This document shows, piece after piece, positions 15,859-25,624 of a stretch of 64,000 nt of DNA. Source of the stretch: Tenacibaculum sp. 190524A05c (GTDB taxonomy: Bacteria; Bacteroidota; Bacteroidia; Flavobacteriales; Flavobacteriaceae); NCBI RefSeq assembly GCF_964036595.1, contig NZ_OZ038523.1, forward strand, positions 2,548,501-2,612,500. The letters are read 5' to 3'. Positions within the stretch are counted from its first letter, which is position 1. The number at the start of each line of letters is the position of its first letter. Below the pieces are notes generated by a model. The model was not told the DNA's origin. It made no database searches and worked only from the letters and a program-made list of their open reading frames with translations. The position numbers and the translations under genes were made by a program.

Positions 15859-18093
15859 TTATTTTAAAAGTTTAATTATTTCGGTTGCTTTTTTGCCTTC
15901 GATTCGGTTTGCGTAGTTAAATGCAACAAATTCAAGTGCTTTTTTGTATTCGTCTTTACTTTTGTATTTACCGATTGCCAAAGCTCGAAGGAGAACAAAT
16001 TTAGCAATTAATTCTGAATTTTGAGCTGCAGCACTTAAATTATCTACCTGATCCACAACATCTTCAAACTGATTATGCTTATATAAACTATAAACAAGTC
16101 TATATTTTTTATCAATTTCGTCAACCTTTTTACTCTCTGTAATTTTACTATTTGGCTTTCTAATAATTTCAGCAAACTTGGAATCTGCATAATTCTTTAA
16201 AATAAAATCCTTCTTCTCGTTAGCCTTTTCTTCCTCTCCTATTTCATCATAAAGTTGATATAAGTGATAATTGATTGGTAATACTAACTCAGGCTTATCA
16301 TTAATTACATACAGCTTCTCGAAGTTACTGATAGCCAAAGTTGAGTTCTTGAATTGCTCCTTATAAATAAGACCTAATTGATATAACGCCTCGTTCTTGT
16401 CTACTTTTAATTTATTGATTACTGCAGGATCTGAAGGAATTTGCTTTAAATATGTTTCTACAACATATCTGCTATCTGTCTTCTCTGTTTGTACAGTTTC
16501 TTCTTCCTCAGTTTCTGATCCTACTTCATTTTTATCAGACCATCTCCAATTGTCTTCCAGAGGACGTTTTCCCCAAGATTTTTGGAACGCGACTTTCCCA
16601 AAACCAACAGACTGTGAATTGTAGAAATACCATTTACCTTGATTATTCCCTCCTCCAAAAGATGATCCTCCGCCAAATTGACTACCGAAATCTTGTGCGT
16701 TTAAAAGACGTTGTCTTTTCTTTTCGTCACTTTCTTTGATTTTCTCTATATATCCTTCAAAAAAAGCAGTTCGTTCATCAGAACTCATTGCAACTAGCTT
16801 AAGAACACTATCATTAGCAGTTACTGTTTCCTCAAATGCTCTTAACTTCGTTAATCCTTTATTTTTTCTTTTAATTCTACGAATTCTCTTCTCAGTTTCA
16901 AACTCTTCTGTAGTTGCTTTTAAAACACTATCGTAAAATGAACCCGCAAGTAAATACTCTTGTTTTTCGAAATATATATTACCTAACTTCTCGTACGTGT
17001 ATGTTTTTTGATAAATATCTCTACTTGGAACTTCTAAAGACTTTAAATAAAAATCAATAGCCTTCTCAGTATTTCCACGATCTTCTTGAAGTACCCCTGC
17101 CTGATAATATAATTCATTTAGATACTTTCTATTATCCGAATTACGAATCAATTTTCTAAGTCGGTCAACCAATAAAACATTTGAAGAATCTTTAGCTTCT
17201 ATATTTTTTACCATTTCGATACTCGCATGAATTCTATATTTTTCAGGAACCCATTTCTCATCAGCAAGCTTTCTAAACACCATTCTTGCCGAATCTTTTC
17301 TGTTTAATTCACTATAAATCTGACCTAAAACGAATGCATTTCTAGCAGATTGGTGATTCTTTAAAAATGAAGTTGAAATCGCAAGATTATCGATTACTTT
17401 CTGAATCGTATCTGTTTTTTCATAAGCCATTGCCATAGCAGTGTATGCTTGTTGTCTTTGTAATGGCGTTAAATTCTTTTCATTCTTATCTAGCTCAATT
17501 AATAGATTCAATGACTCTATAGCTAATTTTTCATTCTCTAAACGAATGTTTGATTTAGCTCTCCAAACCTTAGTATCATAAATTAAAGCTGCTTTTGGAT
17601 AATTGGAAATTATGTAATTAAAAGCTTCAATCGCTGGTATAAAGCGTTGAGTATAATATCTTGACTTTCCTAATAAAAGATAAGCGTCATCAATTTTTCT
17701 GTTCTTTTCATATCCATTGATGTTCATAGAATGCTTCTGGATAGCTTTAGCCGCTTTTTCCTCTGCTCTATCAAAAGGAGTTGCTGGCGCACTATTATCC
17801 GAACCACCATCTCCATCAAATCCTGAACCTGGCGAACTAAACTTAATCAAGTTTGCATTTCTTTCGTCAAACTTTATAGGTTCAATTGGTAATCTTTTCC
17901 AAAAATTATCTACGTACCCATTTTCAATGTTCTTCAAACCTTTTTCAAAGGCTTGTTCCCCATTAAAAAGCACATTGTACTTTGTAGTTAATGCGTGAAA
18001 GTTTCTATTAATTACAGAATCTTTTTTAGTGCTACAAGAAAGCACAGAAGAAACTATAAGTATAAATATGATTAAGTTATATGATTTTTTCAT
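15859..18093 (-). CDS. sprE: SprE/PorW-type lipoprotein of type IX secretion and gliding
   Basis: 744 residues from the ATG at 18093, chosen because it gives a lipoprotein signal with lipobox SVLSC; the open frame extends 13 codons further only through a TTG. The N-terminus NRNFHALTTKYNVLFNGEQAFEKG is the hallmark of SprE/PorW, a TPR lipoprotein needed for T9SS function and gliding. TPR-like helix pairs occur through about 125-400 (LGKSRYYTQRFIPAIEAFNYI, YYQAGVLQEDRGNTEKAIDFY) and again towards the C-terminus. A Gly/Ser/Phe-rich stretch lies near 480-500. It heads a tight cluster with bactofilin and atpZ. Confidence 0.88.
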   Translation of the reverse strand: MKKSYNLIIFILIVSSVLSCSTKKDSVINRNFHALTTKYNVLFNGEQAFEKGLKNIENGYVDNFWKRLPIEPIKFDERNANLIKFSSPGSGFDGDGGSDNSAPATPFDRAEEKAAKAIQKHSMNINGYEKNRKIDDAYLLLGKSRYYTQRFIPAIEAFNYIISNYPKAALIYDTKVWRAKSNIRLENEKLAIESLNLLIELDKNEKNLTPLQRQQAYTAMAMAYEKTDTIQKVIDNLAISTSFLKNHQSARNAFVLGQIYSELNRKDSARMVFRKLADEKWVPEKYRIHASIEMVKNIEAKDSSNVLLVDRLRKLIRNSDNRKYLNELYYQAGVLQEDRGNTEKAIDFYLKSLEVPSRDIYQKTYTYEKLGNIYFEKQEYLLAGSFYDSVLKATTEEFETEKRIRRIKRKNKGLTKLRAFEETVTANDSVLKLVAMSSDERTAFFEGYIEKIKESDEKKRQRLLNAQDFGSQFGGGSSFGGGNNQGKWYFYNSQSVGFGKVAFQKSWGKRPLEDNWRWSDKNEVGSETEEEETVQTEKTDSRYVVETYLKQIPSDPAVINKLKVDKNEALYQLGLIYKEQFKNSTLAISNFEKLYVINDKPELVLPINYHLYQLYDEIGEEEKANEKKDFILKNYADSKFAEIIRKPNSKITESKKVDEIDKKYRLVYSLYKHNQFEDVVDQVDNLSAAAQNSELIAKFVLLRALAIGKYKSKDEYKKALEFVAFNYANRIEGKKATEIIKLLK

Positions 18094-18181
18094 GAAAAAA
18101 CGCTCTACAAGTACAACAGATAAATATAGCAACTATTGTACTAGTGAGCGTAAAAATAGAAATAAAAAGCTAATTTTCTAA

Positions 18182-18877
18182 TTACGATGCAAAATAGCTT
18201 TCTAATTCCTTTAATGTCACAGGAGAAGTCTGAATATCTTTGACCACATTACCTTTTTCAAGAACAACAATTCGTTCACATACTTCGGTAACATGACTCA
18301 AATCATGACTAGATACTAAAACGGTAGTTTCTTTCTCTTCTGTTAATTTTTTGATGATATTTTTTAATCTAATTTGGGTTGTTGGATCTAGGTTGGCAAA
18401 TGGCTCATCTAAGATTACCACTTTTGGATTCCCCATAAGCGCCGCAACAATTCCTGCTTTCTTTTGATTTCCTTTACTTAAATCTCTCAAAAACTTTCTT
18501 TTACCTAAGATTTCCCCATTGAAAAATTCTTCGAACTGACTAAGGAAACTCTTGATATCAGCGGAATTCATTCCTCGTAATTCTCCAATAAACTCGAAGT
18601 ATTCATCTGGAGTTAAGTAACCAATTAAAAAGCTTTCATCAATAAAAGATCCTGTGAATGTTTTCCATTCCTCACTTTTATTCACAGTAATATTATTACT
18701 ATCAATGTGTCCCGTTGTTGGTCGAATTAAATCTAATAATATGTTGAATAACGTTGTTTTTCCTGCTCCGTTATTACCCACTAATCCAAACGACTCTCCT
18801 TTTGGAATATCTAATGTTGGAATATTTAAAACTTCTGCTGATCCGTACTTTTTTGAAATATTTTTTACTTGTATCAT
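18182..18877 (-). CDS. ABC transporter ATP-binding protein
   Basis: 231 residues. Walker A GNNGAGKTTL (~37-46), ABC signature LSKGNQKK (~128-135), Walker B VVILDEPFANLD (~148-159) and the switch His in VSSHDLSH are all present, so the ATPase should be active. It starts 18 bases after the stop of the DUF5687 membrane gene, its likely partner. The substrate is unknown; this pair type is usually annotated as an exporter in flavobacteria. Confidence 0.92.
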   Translation of the reverse strand: MIQVKNISKKYGSAEVLNIPTLDIPKGESFGLVGNNGAGKTTLFNILLDLIRPTTGHIDSNNITVNKSEEWKTFTGSFIDESFLIGYLTPDEYFEFIGELRGMNSADIKSFLSQFEEFFNGEILGKRKFLRDLSKGNQKKAGIVAALMGNPKVVILDEPFANLDPTTQIRLKNIIKKLTEEKETTVLVSSHDLSHVTEVCERIVVLEKGNVVKDIQTSPVTLKELESYFAS

Positions 18878-18895
18878 TTTTTTCTTTTTATGTAA

Positions 18896-20365
18896 TTATT
18901 TTTTTTGATTGAAGGCATGAATTGCAGCATACTTATCTCTGATATACTTTTTCTCAATCAAATTCATGAAATAGTCTTTTAATAATAAACCTAAAACTCC
19001 AACTGTTGCAATTGCAATTATTCCTGCATTAAATCCAACATATTTGTTGAACACCCAGAACAGTAACATTGGTAATCCCATTAATGGTAATATTATTAAA
19101 AACTGTGTTGCACTTGTTCCTTGCGTATTTCCAAATCCTCCAGCTTGTAAGTCAATTCTTTTTCTATTAAATGAACCTGCAAATAATAAGAATAAAGTAT
19201 TAAAACCTATGTTAAACACAGCTCCAGCTGTAATCATAAGAAACTTATCAACTCCGAAATAGATATAAGGAATACTTAAAATGTAAAGTACAAATGTCAC
19301 TACACACATCAACAACCACTTACTCTCTAAAAACTTTCTGTATCGAATATTCTGACTCATAATCATTTTATAATATTCACTATCCCAAGCGGGAATAAAT
19401 TGTCCAAAATTAATGGCAAATCCACCTGTAACAAATAAGGAAGCGAAAATTAAAAATGCAGGCATTTTCTCCTCGTAAGTCTTATCAGTAAAAAATATAA
19501 CTGCATAAAACAAAAACAAAAACGACATTAAAAAAACCGTTTTGGTTCTTTTATTTCTCCAAATTAAACGCATATCGTTTTTAATGAACGGAGCTAAATC
19601 TCCAAGTTTATCCACAAAAGATAAATCTGCCGTTGACGCCTCTTTAGTTTTTACCTGTACAGCATCATCTAAATATAATTGTGCTATTAAATTTTTAAAA
19701 TTTAGAATATACAAGACAATAACTAATAGAGCTGGCACTAAAACGTAAATCCAGCTGTTATAGAAACTACTAAAAATCGTTATACTATCCTGTCTGAAAT
19801 TATAAATATCAAATTGTTGTAACGCTATTATACTTCCTAAAATCACAACAAGAGTTCCAAAAGCGATATTACTCTTATTCGTCAAGAAATTCAAGAAATT
19901 AGCAGATACAATTATTAATAACATAGCTGTTAGCCAACTCATCACATTTGACGCCGGGTATCCTTCTTTAATCAGAATCAAAGAAAATGGTATATAGAAA
20001 AATAGTCCAACGATATTAAAAAATGAAAATATCGATTTACTAAGAATATAATTCACCAACTTGCTTTTCTTTATATTTAATATCAGCATTGGTTTTACAT
20101 TCATAACCGGTAATTTTTGCATCACATATCTAAAAATCAAATCACCGATTACAAAAAACAGCATAATTCCATTAACTATTTGAAGAGGATCTTGTTCTGG
20201 AAATTGTTTTTTTAAGAAATAAAAACCCCCTAAACCAATGGCTAAAAAAGTACCAATAAAGTATAAAGCAAAAATTCCCATAAGAATATTTACTGCTATA
20301 CTTTTCTGCCAAAACATGGAACGAAAGAATTGTTTCCACTCTAAACTTAAAAAGCGTGATATCAT
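18896..20365 (-). CDS. DUF5687-family ABC transporter membrane subunit
   Basis: 489 residues with about twelve hydrophobic segments and the opening MISRFLSLEWKQFFRSMFW. This matches the Bacteroidota DUF5687 membrane proteins that pair with a single ABC ATPase. A cytosolic segment (~235-265) with KNDMRLIWRNKRTKTVF leads into the second half. It is immediately upstream of the ATPase gene. No substrate can be deduced. Confidence 0.85.
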   Translation of the reverse strand: MISRFLSLEWKQFFRSMFWQKSIAVNILMGIFALYFIGTFLAIGLGGFYFLKKQFPEQDPLQIVNGIMLFFVIGDLIFRYVMQKLPVMNVKPMLILNIKKSKLVNYILSKSIFSFFNIVGLFFYIPFSLILIKEGYPASNVMSWLTAMLLIIVSANFLNFLTNKSNIAFGTLVVILGSIIALQQFDIYNFRQDSITIFSSFYNSWIYVLVPALLVIVLYILNFKNLIAQLYLDDAVQVKTKEASTADLSFVDKLGDLAPFIKNDMRLIWRNKRTKTVFLMSFLFLFYAVIFFTDKTYEEKMPAFLIFASLFVTGGFAINFGQFIPAWDSEYYKMIMSQNIRYRKFLESKWLLMCVVTFVLYILSIPYIYFGVDKFLMITAGAVFNIGFNTLFLLFAGSFNRKRIDLQAGGFGNTQGTSATQFLIILPLMGLPMLLFWVFNKYVGFNAGIIAIATVGVLGLLLKDYFMNLIEKKYIRDKYAAIHAFNQKK

Positions 20366-20422
20366 ATATAGTTTGAATTAATAGTTGATTAATTAGTAAA
20401 TAAAACTTTAAAAATGTTACAT

Positions 20423-20450
20423 AAAAAAAGCACCAAAAAAATTGGTGCTC
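20423..20450 (-). terminator. Terminator after the DUF1761 gene
   Basis: Stem AGCACCAA/TTGGTGCT (20429-20436 and 20442-20449) with a 5-base loop, followed on the minus strand by six or more T. It lies 20 bases beyond the stop of the DUF1761 gene. Confidence 0.85.
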
Positions 20451-20469
20451 ATTATTTGTTGTCTTTTTT

Positions 20470-20967
20470 TTATAGCCATTGGCATATAATACCTCCCATA
20501 ATTGCTAGGGTCACTATCCAGTAACCAGCATTGATTGCGATGTATTTAAAACTCTTTCTTTCAAACATTGCCTGTATCGCTAAAATCGGCATAACTGTAA
20601 AAAAACCTAATAAACCTCCATGTAATGTTCCGTGTTTAAAAGACCTAAAATTATGTCCATGACTTTCCATTATTGATGTAAATGTTTTATAACCTTCTCC
20701 TGTTTGTTCGTTAAACCCAGGATCCCCAGCGAAAACAGCAAAAACTCCCATTTGATGAATAACAACTGGCATTAACCCTAACGCTATTATAAATCCTAAT
20801 ACATAACATAACCCAAAAATTAGCGGCATGTTTGCTCCTTGCATACTTTCCTCTGTAAACCCCATCTCTTTCATCCATGCATTTTTAAATAAAGGTCCGT
20901 ACCAAACGAAACCTATCACTAACGGTATTAATGCTGCCACAGCACAAATTAAAAAATTGAATTCCAT
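20470..20967 (-). CDS. DUF1761-family membrane protein
   Basis: 165 residues. Four hydrophobic helices; the first carries the family motif GFVWYGPLFKNAWMKEMG (~15-32). The ATG at 20967 begins MEFNFL; the open frame extends a further 26 codons, but those codons run into the DUF4837 terminator hairpin, so the shorter start is preferred. DUF1761 proteins are small integral membrane proteins of unknown function. Confidence 0.8.
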   Translation of the reverse strand: MEFNFLICAVAALIPLVIGFVWYGPLFKNAWMKEMGFTEESMQGANMPLIFGLCYVLGFIIALGLMPVVIHQMGVFAVFAGDPGFNEQTGEGYKTFTSIMESHGHNFRSFKHGTLHGGLLGFFTVMPILAIQAMFERKSFKYIAINAGYWIVTLAIMGGIICQWL

Positions 20968-21007
20968 TGCTTTACCAGTTTTAAAAGTTGATTCTCTCAA
21001 ATATAAA

Positions 21008-21038
21008 AAAAAGCAGCAAATAAAATTTGCTGCTTTGA
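21008..21038 (-). terminator. Terminator after the DUF4837 gene
   Basis: Eleven-base-pair stem AAAGCAGCAAA/TTTGCTGCTTT (21010-21020 and 21026-21036), with a 5-base loop and a run of T on the minus strand. It follows the stop at 21061 and ends the long ricT-to-DUF4837 run. Confidence 0.85.
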
Positions 21039-21060
21039 TTTTCAATGAATTGAATTATCT

Positions 21061-22056
21061 CTATTCTTTAATTTTTAATGATTTTCCAATAGCCTCTAAC
21101 TCGAAAACAAAATCTCTTTTGTTCACTGCAGGAGCAAATGTAAACCCTTCAAAAATGACTAATCTATTGTTCTTTTTATCCACTACGGTATAATTTAAAA
21201 ACGGACCTGCCATAAAATCATTCTTCACTTCCCATTTACCTCTAGTTTCGTAGGCTTTTTTATTGTCTATTTGCGTTTCATACGTAAAAGGAGCGTAGGC
21301 TTTTTCAGTAATCATATACATTCCTTCTTTACTACCTGGAATAAACTTCTCTCCAATACTATCTCTAACCTTGGTAATATTGTCTACAATTGAATCTTCA
21401 TTAGTTAATGGAACACTGTAAATTAAAATGTTATTTGTACCGTCTCCACGAGCGATTCCACTTTGTAAACGCTGACGCATCCATAAAAAGTTATTTAAAG
21501 TATCTTGAACTAAGCGGTATCTTTTCGGAATTGTAATATCTATTCCCAAATTTTTAACCGTTGCTAATTGCGTATGATCAATTCTTTCTTTGTGGAATAT
21601 ATTTTGAATAGCCTTGATATCTTCGTCTTTAAATATCTGGATGATTTCCTTGCCACGAGTTTGAATTAAATTAATCATTTCCTCCTCGTTTTTAGCTGTT
21701 GCCACAACAATTACTTGAGGAGCTGCATATTTATTCTTAATTACAGAGATGTCTGCCGTATCAGCTTTTTGAAATAATAAAACCGCTTTGTTATTTTTTA
21801 CAAATGAACCAAATCCAGATGGATCAATTTGTGAAACCGAAAGTAATGTTTCTGGTTGTGGTAATCCTACTTGATGTTCTCCAAATACTCTTCGGATTTC
21901 ATCTCCTGGTTTACCTATCCAATCTGTTCCTTTCATAACAACAAGGATTCTATTGGTGTTCCCAGTTGAAGAAGGAAGCGTAATTTCTCCTTTTTTTCCT
22001 CCACCGCAACTCACGATAAAAAGTGCTATTGCTAGTATTGCTATAATTTTTTTCAT
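21061..22056 (-). CDS. DUF4837-family lipoprotein
   Basis: 331 residues. Signal peptide with lipobox FIVSC followed by GGGKK. The mature region begins NRILVVMKGTDWIGKPGDEIRRVFGE, the typical opening of DUF4837, a Bacteroidota lipoprotein family without known function. The family's C-terminal part with GPFLNYTVVDKKNNRLVIFEGF (quoted in part) is present. It lies downstream of the MltD-like gene and ends in a strong terminator. Confidence 0.82.
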   Translation of the reverse strand: MKKIIAILAIALFIVSCGGGKKGEITLPSSTGNTNRILVVMKGTDWIGKPGDEIRRVFGEHQVGLPQPETLLSVSQIDPSGFGSFVKNNKAVLLFQKADTADISVIKNKYAAPQVIVVATAKNEEEMINLIQTRGKEIIQIFKDEDIKAIQNIFHKERIDHTQLATVKNLGIDITIPKRYRLVQDTLNNFLWMRQRLQSGIARGDGTNNILIYSVPLTNEDSIVDNITKVRDSIGEKFIPGSKEGMYMITEKAYAPFTYETQIDNKKAYETRGKWEVKNDFMAGPFLNYTVVDKKNNRLVIFEGFTFAPAVNKRDFVFELEAIGKSLKIKE

Positions 22057-22104
22057 GCTAGTGTTTTTGTTTGATTAGTTTACAAGTGACAAAAATTATT
22101 CCAT

Positions 22105-23448
22105 TTACATTCTTCGAGGATAAATATATAAACGCTGACCAATTCTTAGGTTCGTTCCTCGCATATTATTCCATCGTTTTATGTCCTTTACTTTTACTCC
22201 AAATCGACGAGCTATTTTACCTAAATAATCTCCTGAACGCACTTTGTAACGGATTCTCTTATCCATTTCAAAATACTTCGGTAAAGGCTTTTCTCGTAAT
22301 GAATCTTCCGCAGCTGCTAAAGCATAAATTTCTCTTTCCTTATCTAAGAAATCAATGATTTTATTCCTTGGTAATCGAACAGAGAAATTCTTTTTCTTCA
22401 CATAAGGTATAACATCTATTTTATACTTAGGATTTAAAAAAGAAAGTACTTCTTCGTCAACACCAATTTTCTCAGTAATCTGATCAAAAGTAATTGTTCT
22501 TTTTACCTGAACGGTATCAGTTTGAAAATTATAAATTTTTGGAGCTTCAGGGAAAATTCCAAGTTCTTCGTTGTATTTGAAAATATACATTGTAGCATAG
22601 AATGCTGGCACATAACCAGCTGTTTCCATAGGTAAGAACGGACGAATATTCCAATAATTTCTGTAACCACCAGATCGTTTAATTGCTTTTAAAACATTTC
22701 CCGGACCTGAATTATATGCCGCTAGAGCTAAATCCCAATCATTAAAAAGATCGTTCAAATAACTTAAGTATTTACATGCTGCGATTGTAGATTTTACAGG
22801 ATCTTGTCTTTCATCAACATATGAATTTACCGCAAGTTTATATTGCTTTCCTGTTCCATACATGAATTGCCATAAACCTGTTGCTCCTACTCTAGATTTG
22901 GCTCTAGGACGTAGGGCAGATTCTACAATTGCAAGATATTTCATTTCTACTGGAATATCATACTGATCTAAATATTGTTCGAATAATGGAAAGTAATATT
23001 TCGCCCTTGCCATTAACGCAGGATAATACTTTTTCCTGTGTTTTATGTAGCTATTAATTACTCTTTCTAAGGCTGGATTAAAAGCTAAATTGAACGGTGT
23101 TGATGAATTAATTTCAGCTAATCTGGCTTTCAATAATTCTGGAGTTACAATTTTAGTTGTTGTTCCTGTGATGTCTTTATCATTTAAAACATATTCGAAG
23201 CTATCGAAAAGCGGCGAATTAAATTTACTATCAATTAAAAGACTATCTATTCTCTTTAAATCATCATCTGTATACTTTGTAAGCTGTTGCTTGGCTATAG
23301 GAAGCGTATTGGTTCCTAAATCTGAAACAGATTCGATTTTTTTCGCCGTTTCTCTTATTTCATTTGCTCGTTGAGTAGAATCTTTAGGAACTCCTTGAGC
23401 AAAAAGATTAGCAATACTAAATAGGCTTAAGACAAAGAACTTTTTCAT
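22105..23448 (-). CDS. MltD-like membrane-bound lytic transglycosylase with LysM domain
   Basis: 447 residues. N-terminal signal peptide (FVLSLFSIANLFAQG). The SLT domain holds the catalytic Glu in AIVESALRPRAKS (~172-184), then GLWQFMYGTGKQY and ALAAYNSGPGNV (~239-250). A single LysM peptidoglycan-binding domain is at the C-terminus (YKVRSGDYLGKIARRFG...LRIGQRLYIYP, ~400-445). It would cleave glycan strands of peptidoglycan in the periplasm. It lies 16 bases after exonuclease III on the same strand. Confidence 0.92.
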   Translation of the reverse strand: MKKFFVLSLFSIANLFAQGVPKDSTQRANEIRETAKKIESVSDLGTNTLPIAKQQLTKYTDDDLKRIDSLLIDSKFNSPLFDSFEYVLNDKDITGTTTKIVTPELLKARLAEINSSTPFNLAFNPALERVINSYIKHRKKYYPALMARAKYYFPLFEQYLDQYDIPVEMKYLAIVESALRPRAKSRVGATGLWQFMYGTGKQYKLAVNSYVDERQDPVKSTIAACKYLSYLNDLFNDWDLALAAYNSGPGNVLKAIKRSGGYRNYWNIRPFLPMETAGYVPAFYATMYIFKYNEELGIFPEAPKIYNFQTDTVQVKRTITFDQITEKIGVDEEVLSFLNPKYKIDVIPYVKKKNFSVRLPRNKIIDFLDKEREIYALAAAEDSLREKPLPKYFEMDKRIRYKVRSGDYLGKIARRFGVKVKDIKRWNNMRGTNLRIGQRLYIYPRRM

Positions 23449-23464
23449 TAAAACTTGTACGTAA

Positions 23465-24226
23465 CTAAAATTTAAATTCTACAGCAACTGGGCAATGATC
23501 TGAATGTTTTGCTTCTGGCAAGATGTAAGCTCTAGAAATTTTATCTCGTAAAGGCTCTGTAACCATACAATAATCTAAACGCCAACCTTTGTTATTAGCT
23601 CTAGCATTCGCTCTATAACTCCACCAAGAATATTCTTGTCTGTCTGGATTCTTGAATCTAAAACTGTCTATAAAACCACTATCAATAAACTTACCTAACC
23701 ATTCTCTTTCTTCCGGAAGAAAACCAGAAACTCCTTTCATTTTTGGATTATGAATATCAATTTCTTCATGACAAATGTTATAATCTCCACAAATCACAAG
23801 ATTAGGAATGGTTTTCCTTAACTCAGTAGCATACTCCAGGATTTCGTCCATATAATTGAACTTAAAATCTAATCGAGCACTATTTGTACCTGAAGGTAAG
23901 TACATACTCATAATTGAAACCTCATCATAATCTACACGAATATTTCTTCCTTCGTTATCCATAGATTCGATTCCAGTTCCAAACTCCACGTGGTTTGGTT
24001 CTTTTTTACAGAACACTGCAACACCTGAATATCCTTTTTTCTCTGCAGACAACCAGTATTGATAAGGATAACCTGCTAATTCGAAATCCATGGCGTTAAC
24101 TTGATCTTTTTGTGCTTTAGTCTCTTGAATACAAATTACATCTGGACTTGCCGCTTGTAACCATTCTGTGAAACCCTTTTTTAGGGCTGCTCGTATTCCG
24201 TTAACGTTATATGAGATTACTTTCAT
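23465..24226 (-). CDS. xth: Exodeoxyribonuclease III (AP endonuclease)
   Basis: 253 residues. Repairs abasic sites and 3' blocks in DNA. All hallmark motifs are visible: NVNGIRAALKKGF (~7-19), metal-binding Glu in IQETKA (~33-38), GDYNICHEEID (~146-156), the W-rich YSWWSYRANAR substrate loop, and the catalytic HSDHCPV near the end (~241-247). The start overlaps the scoB stop by one base (TAATG), indicating coupling. Confidence 0.95.
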   Translation of the reverse strand: MKVISYNVNGIRAALKKGFTEWLQAASPDVICIQETKAQKDQVNAMDFELAGYPYQYWLSAEKKGYSGVAVFCKKEPNHVEFGTGIESMDNEGRNIRVDYDEVSIMSMYLPSGTNSARLDFKFNYMDEILEYATELRKTIPNLVICGDYNICHEEIDIHNPKMKGVSGFLPEEREWLGKFIDSGFIDSFRFKNPDRQEYSWWSYRANARANNKGWRLDYCMVTEPLRDKISRAYILPEAKHSDHCPVAVEFKF

Positions 24227-24882
24227 TATATACTCATTTCTGGAATTTCACCATCCACTATTAAAGTTCCTTCAGTAGCGTTTTGAATCTCTTCAACAGA
24301 AACTCCCGGAGCTCTTTCTAACAAATGGAATTTATCATCCTTAATTTCCAACACAGCAAGGTTAGTAACTATTTTAGTTACACAACCCACACCTGTTAAT
24401 GGTAAAGAACATTTCTTTAATAACTTTGATTCACCTCTTTTGTTTGTGTGCATCATCGCTACAATAATATTCTCAGCAGAAGCAACCAAGTCCATTGCTC
24501 CTCCCATTCCTTTTACCATTTTACCAGGAATTTTCCAATTTGCTATATCTCCATTCTCCGCTACTTCCATAGCTCCTAAAATGGTCAAATCAACGTGCTT
24601 TCCACGAATCATAGAAAAACTAGTTGCAGAGTCAAAAAAACTTGCTCCAGGCAATGTTGTAATCGTTTGTTTACCCGCGTTAATAATATCCGCATCTTCT
24701 TCTCCTTCAAACGGGAAAGGTCCCATTCCTAAGACTCCGTTTTCACTTTGAAATTCAACTTCAATATCATCTCTTACAAAGTTTGCTACTAAAGTTGGAA
24801 TTCCAATTCCAAGATTTACGTAATAACCGTCTTTTACTTCTTTTGCTATGCGTTTTGCGATTCCGTTTTTATCTAAAGCCAT
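24226..24882 (-). CDS. scoB: 3-oxoacid CoA-transferase subunit B
   Basis: 218 residues. Beta subunit of succinyl-CoA:3-ketoacid CoA transferase, which activates acetoacetate and similar acids. The catalytic Glu lies in the SENGVLGMGPFP motif (~46-57). LGAMEVAENGDIANW and GAMDLVASAENIIVAM are also typical. It starts 2 bases after the subunit A stop, so the two subunits are made together. Confidence 0.95.
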   Translation of the reverse strand: MALDKNGIAKRIAKEVKDGYYVNLGIGIPTLVANFVRDDIEVEFQSENGVLGMGPFPFEGEEDADIINAGKQTITTLPGASFFDSATSFSMIRGKHVDLTILGAMEVAENGDIANWKIPGKMVKGMGGAMDLVASAENIIVAMMHTNKRGESKLLKKCSLPLTGVGCVTKIVTNLAVLEIKDDKFHLLERAPGVSVEEIQNATEGTLIVDGEIPEMSI

Positions 24883-24884
24883 GA

Positions 24885-25586
24885 TTAGTTTCTTTGTCTT
24901 ACTGTGCGTTGTTCAATTCTCTTTTCATACTTTTCTCCTTGAAAAATACGTTGTACAAAAATTCCTGGAATGTGAATTTGATTTGGATCTAACTCACCCA
25001 CTGGGACTAATTCTTCTACTTCAGCAACAGTAATTTTTGCTGCTCCACACATGTTAGGATTGAAGTTTCTTGATGTTCCTTTGAAAATTAAATTTCCAGC
25101 GGCATCACCTTTCCAAGCCTTTACAAAACCAAAATCGGCCTTAAATGCAGGTTCTAAAACATACATTTTTCCGTCAAACTCTCTTGTTTCTTTACCTTCA
25201 GCTACTTCTGTTCCATAACCAGCAGGTGTATAAAAAGCAGGAAAACCAGCCTGAGCTGCTCTACATTTTTCTGCTAAAGTACCTTGTGGAGTTAATTCAA
25301 CTTCTAACTCTCCAGAAAGCATTTGACGTTCGAACTCGTCATTTTCTCCTACATAAGAAGAAATCATTTTCTTTATTTGACGATTCTGTAATAATAACCC
25401 TAATCCGAAATCATCTACTCCGGCATTATTAGATATACATGTTAGATTATTCACTCCTAATTTCACTAACTCACTTATAGCGTTTTCAGGAATTCCGCAT
25501 AATCCAAATCCACCAAGCATTAAAGTCATTCCACTTGAAACGCCTTCTAATGCTTCTTGGACATTATTTACTTTTTTATTGATCAT
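24885..25586 (-). CDS. scoA: 3-oxoacid CoA-transferase subunit A
   Basis: 233 residues. Alpha subunit of the same CoA transferase. The glycine-rich CoA-binding region [10 protein letters not shown] (~25-34) and the later [15 protein letters not shown] and [18 protein letters not shown] regions are characteristic. It lies 38 bases after the PBP1A gene and directly upstream of scoB. Confidence 0.95.
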   Translation of the reverse strand: MINKKVNNVQEALEGVSSGMTLMLGGFGLCGIPENAISELVKLGVNNLTCISNNAGVDDFGLGLLLQNRQIKKMISSYVGENDEFERQMLSGELEVELTPQGTLAEKCRAAQAGFPAFYTPAGYGTEVAEGKETREFDGKMYVLEPAFKADFGFVKAWKGDAAGNLIFKGTSRNFNPNMCGAAKITVAEVEELVPVGELDPNQIHIPGIFVQRIFQGEKYEKRIEQRTVRQRN

Positions 25587-25624
25587 TTATTTAGTTGTTT
25601 GCTAAGTTTCTTTAGATTGATTTA

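Noticed and set aside
16397..16936. Plus-strand ORFs within sprE and other core genes
   Set aside because: They are shadows of conserved minus-strand genes with no family resemblance or promoter.
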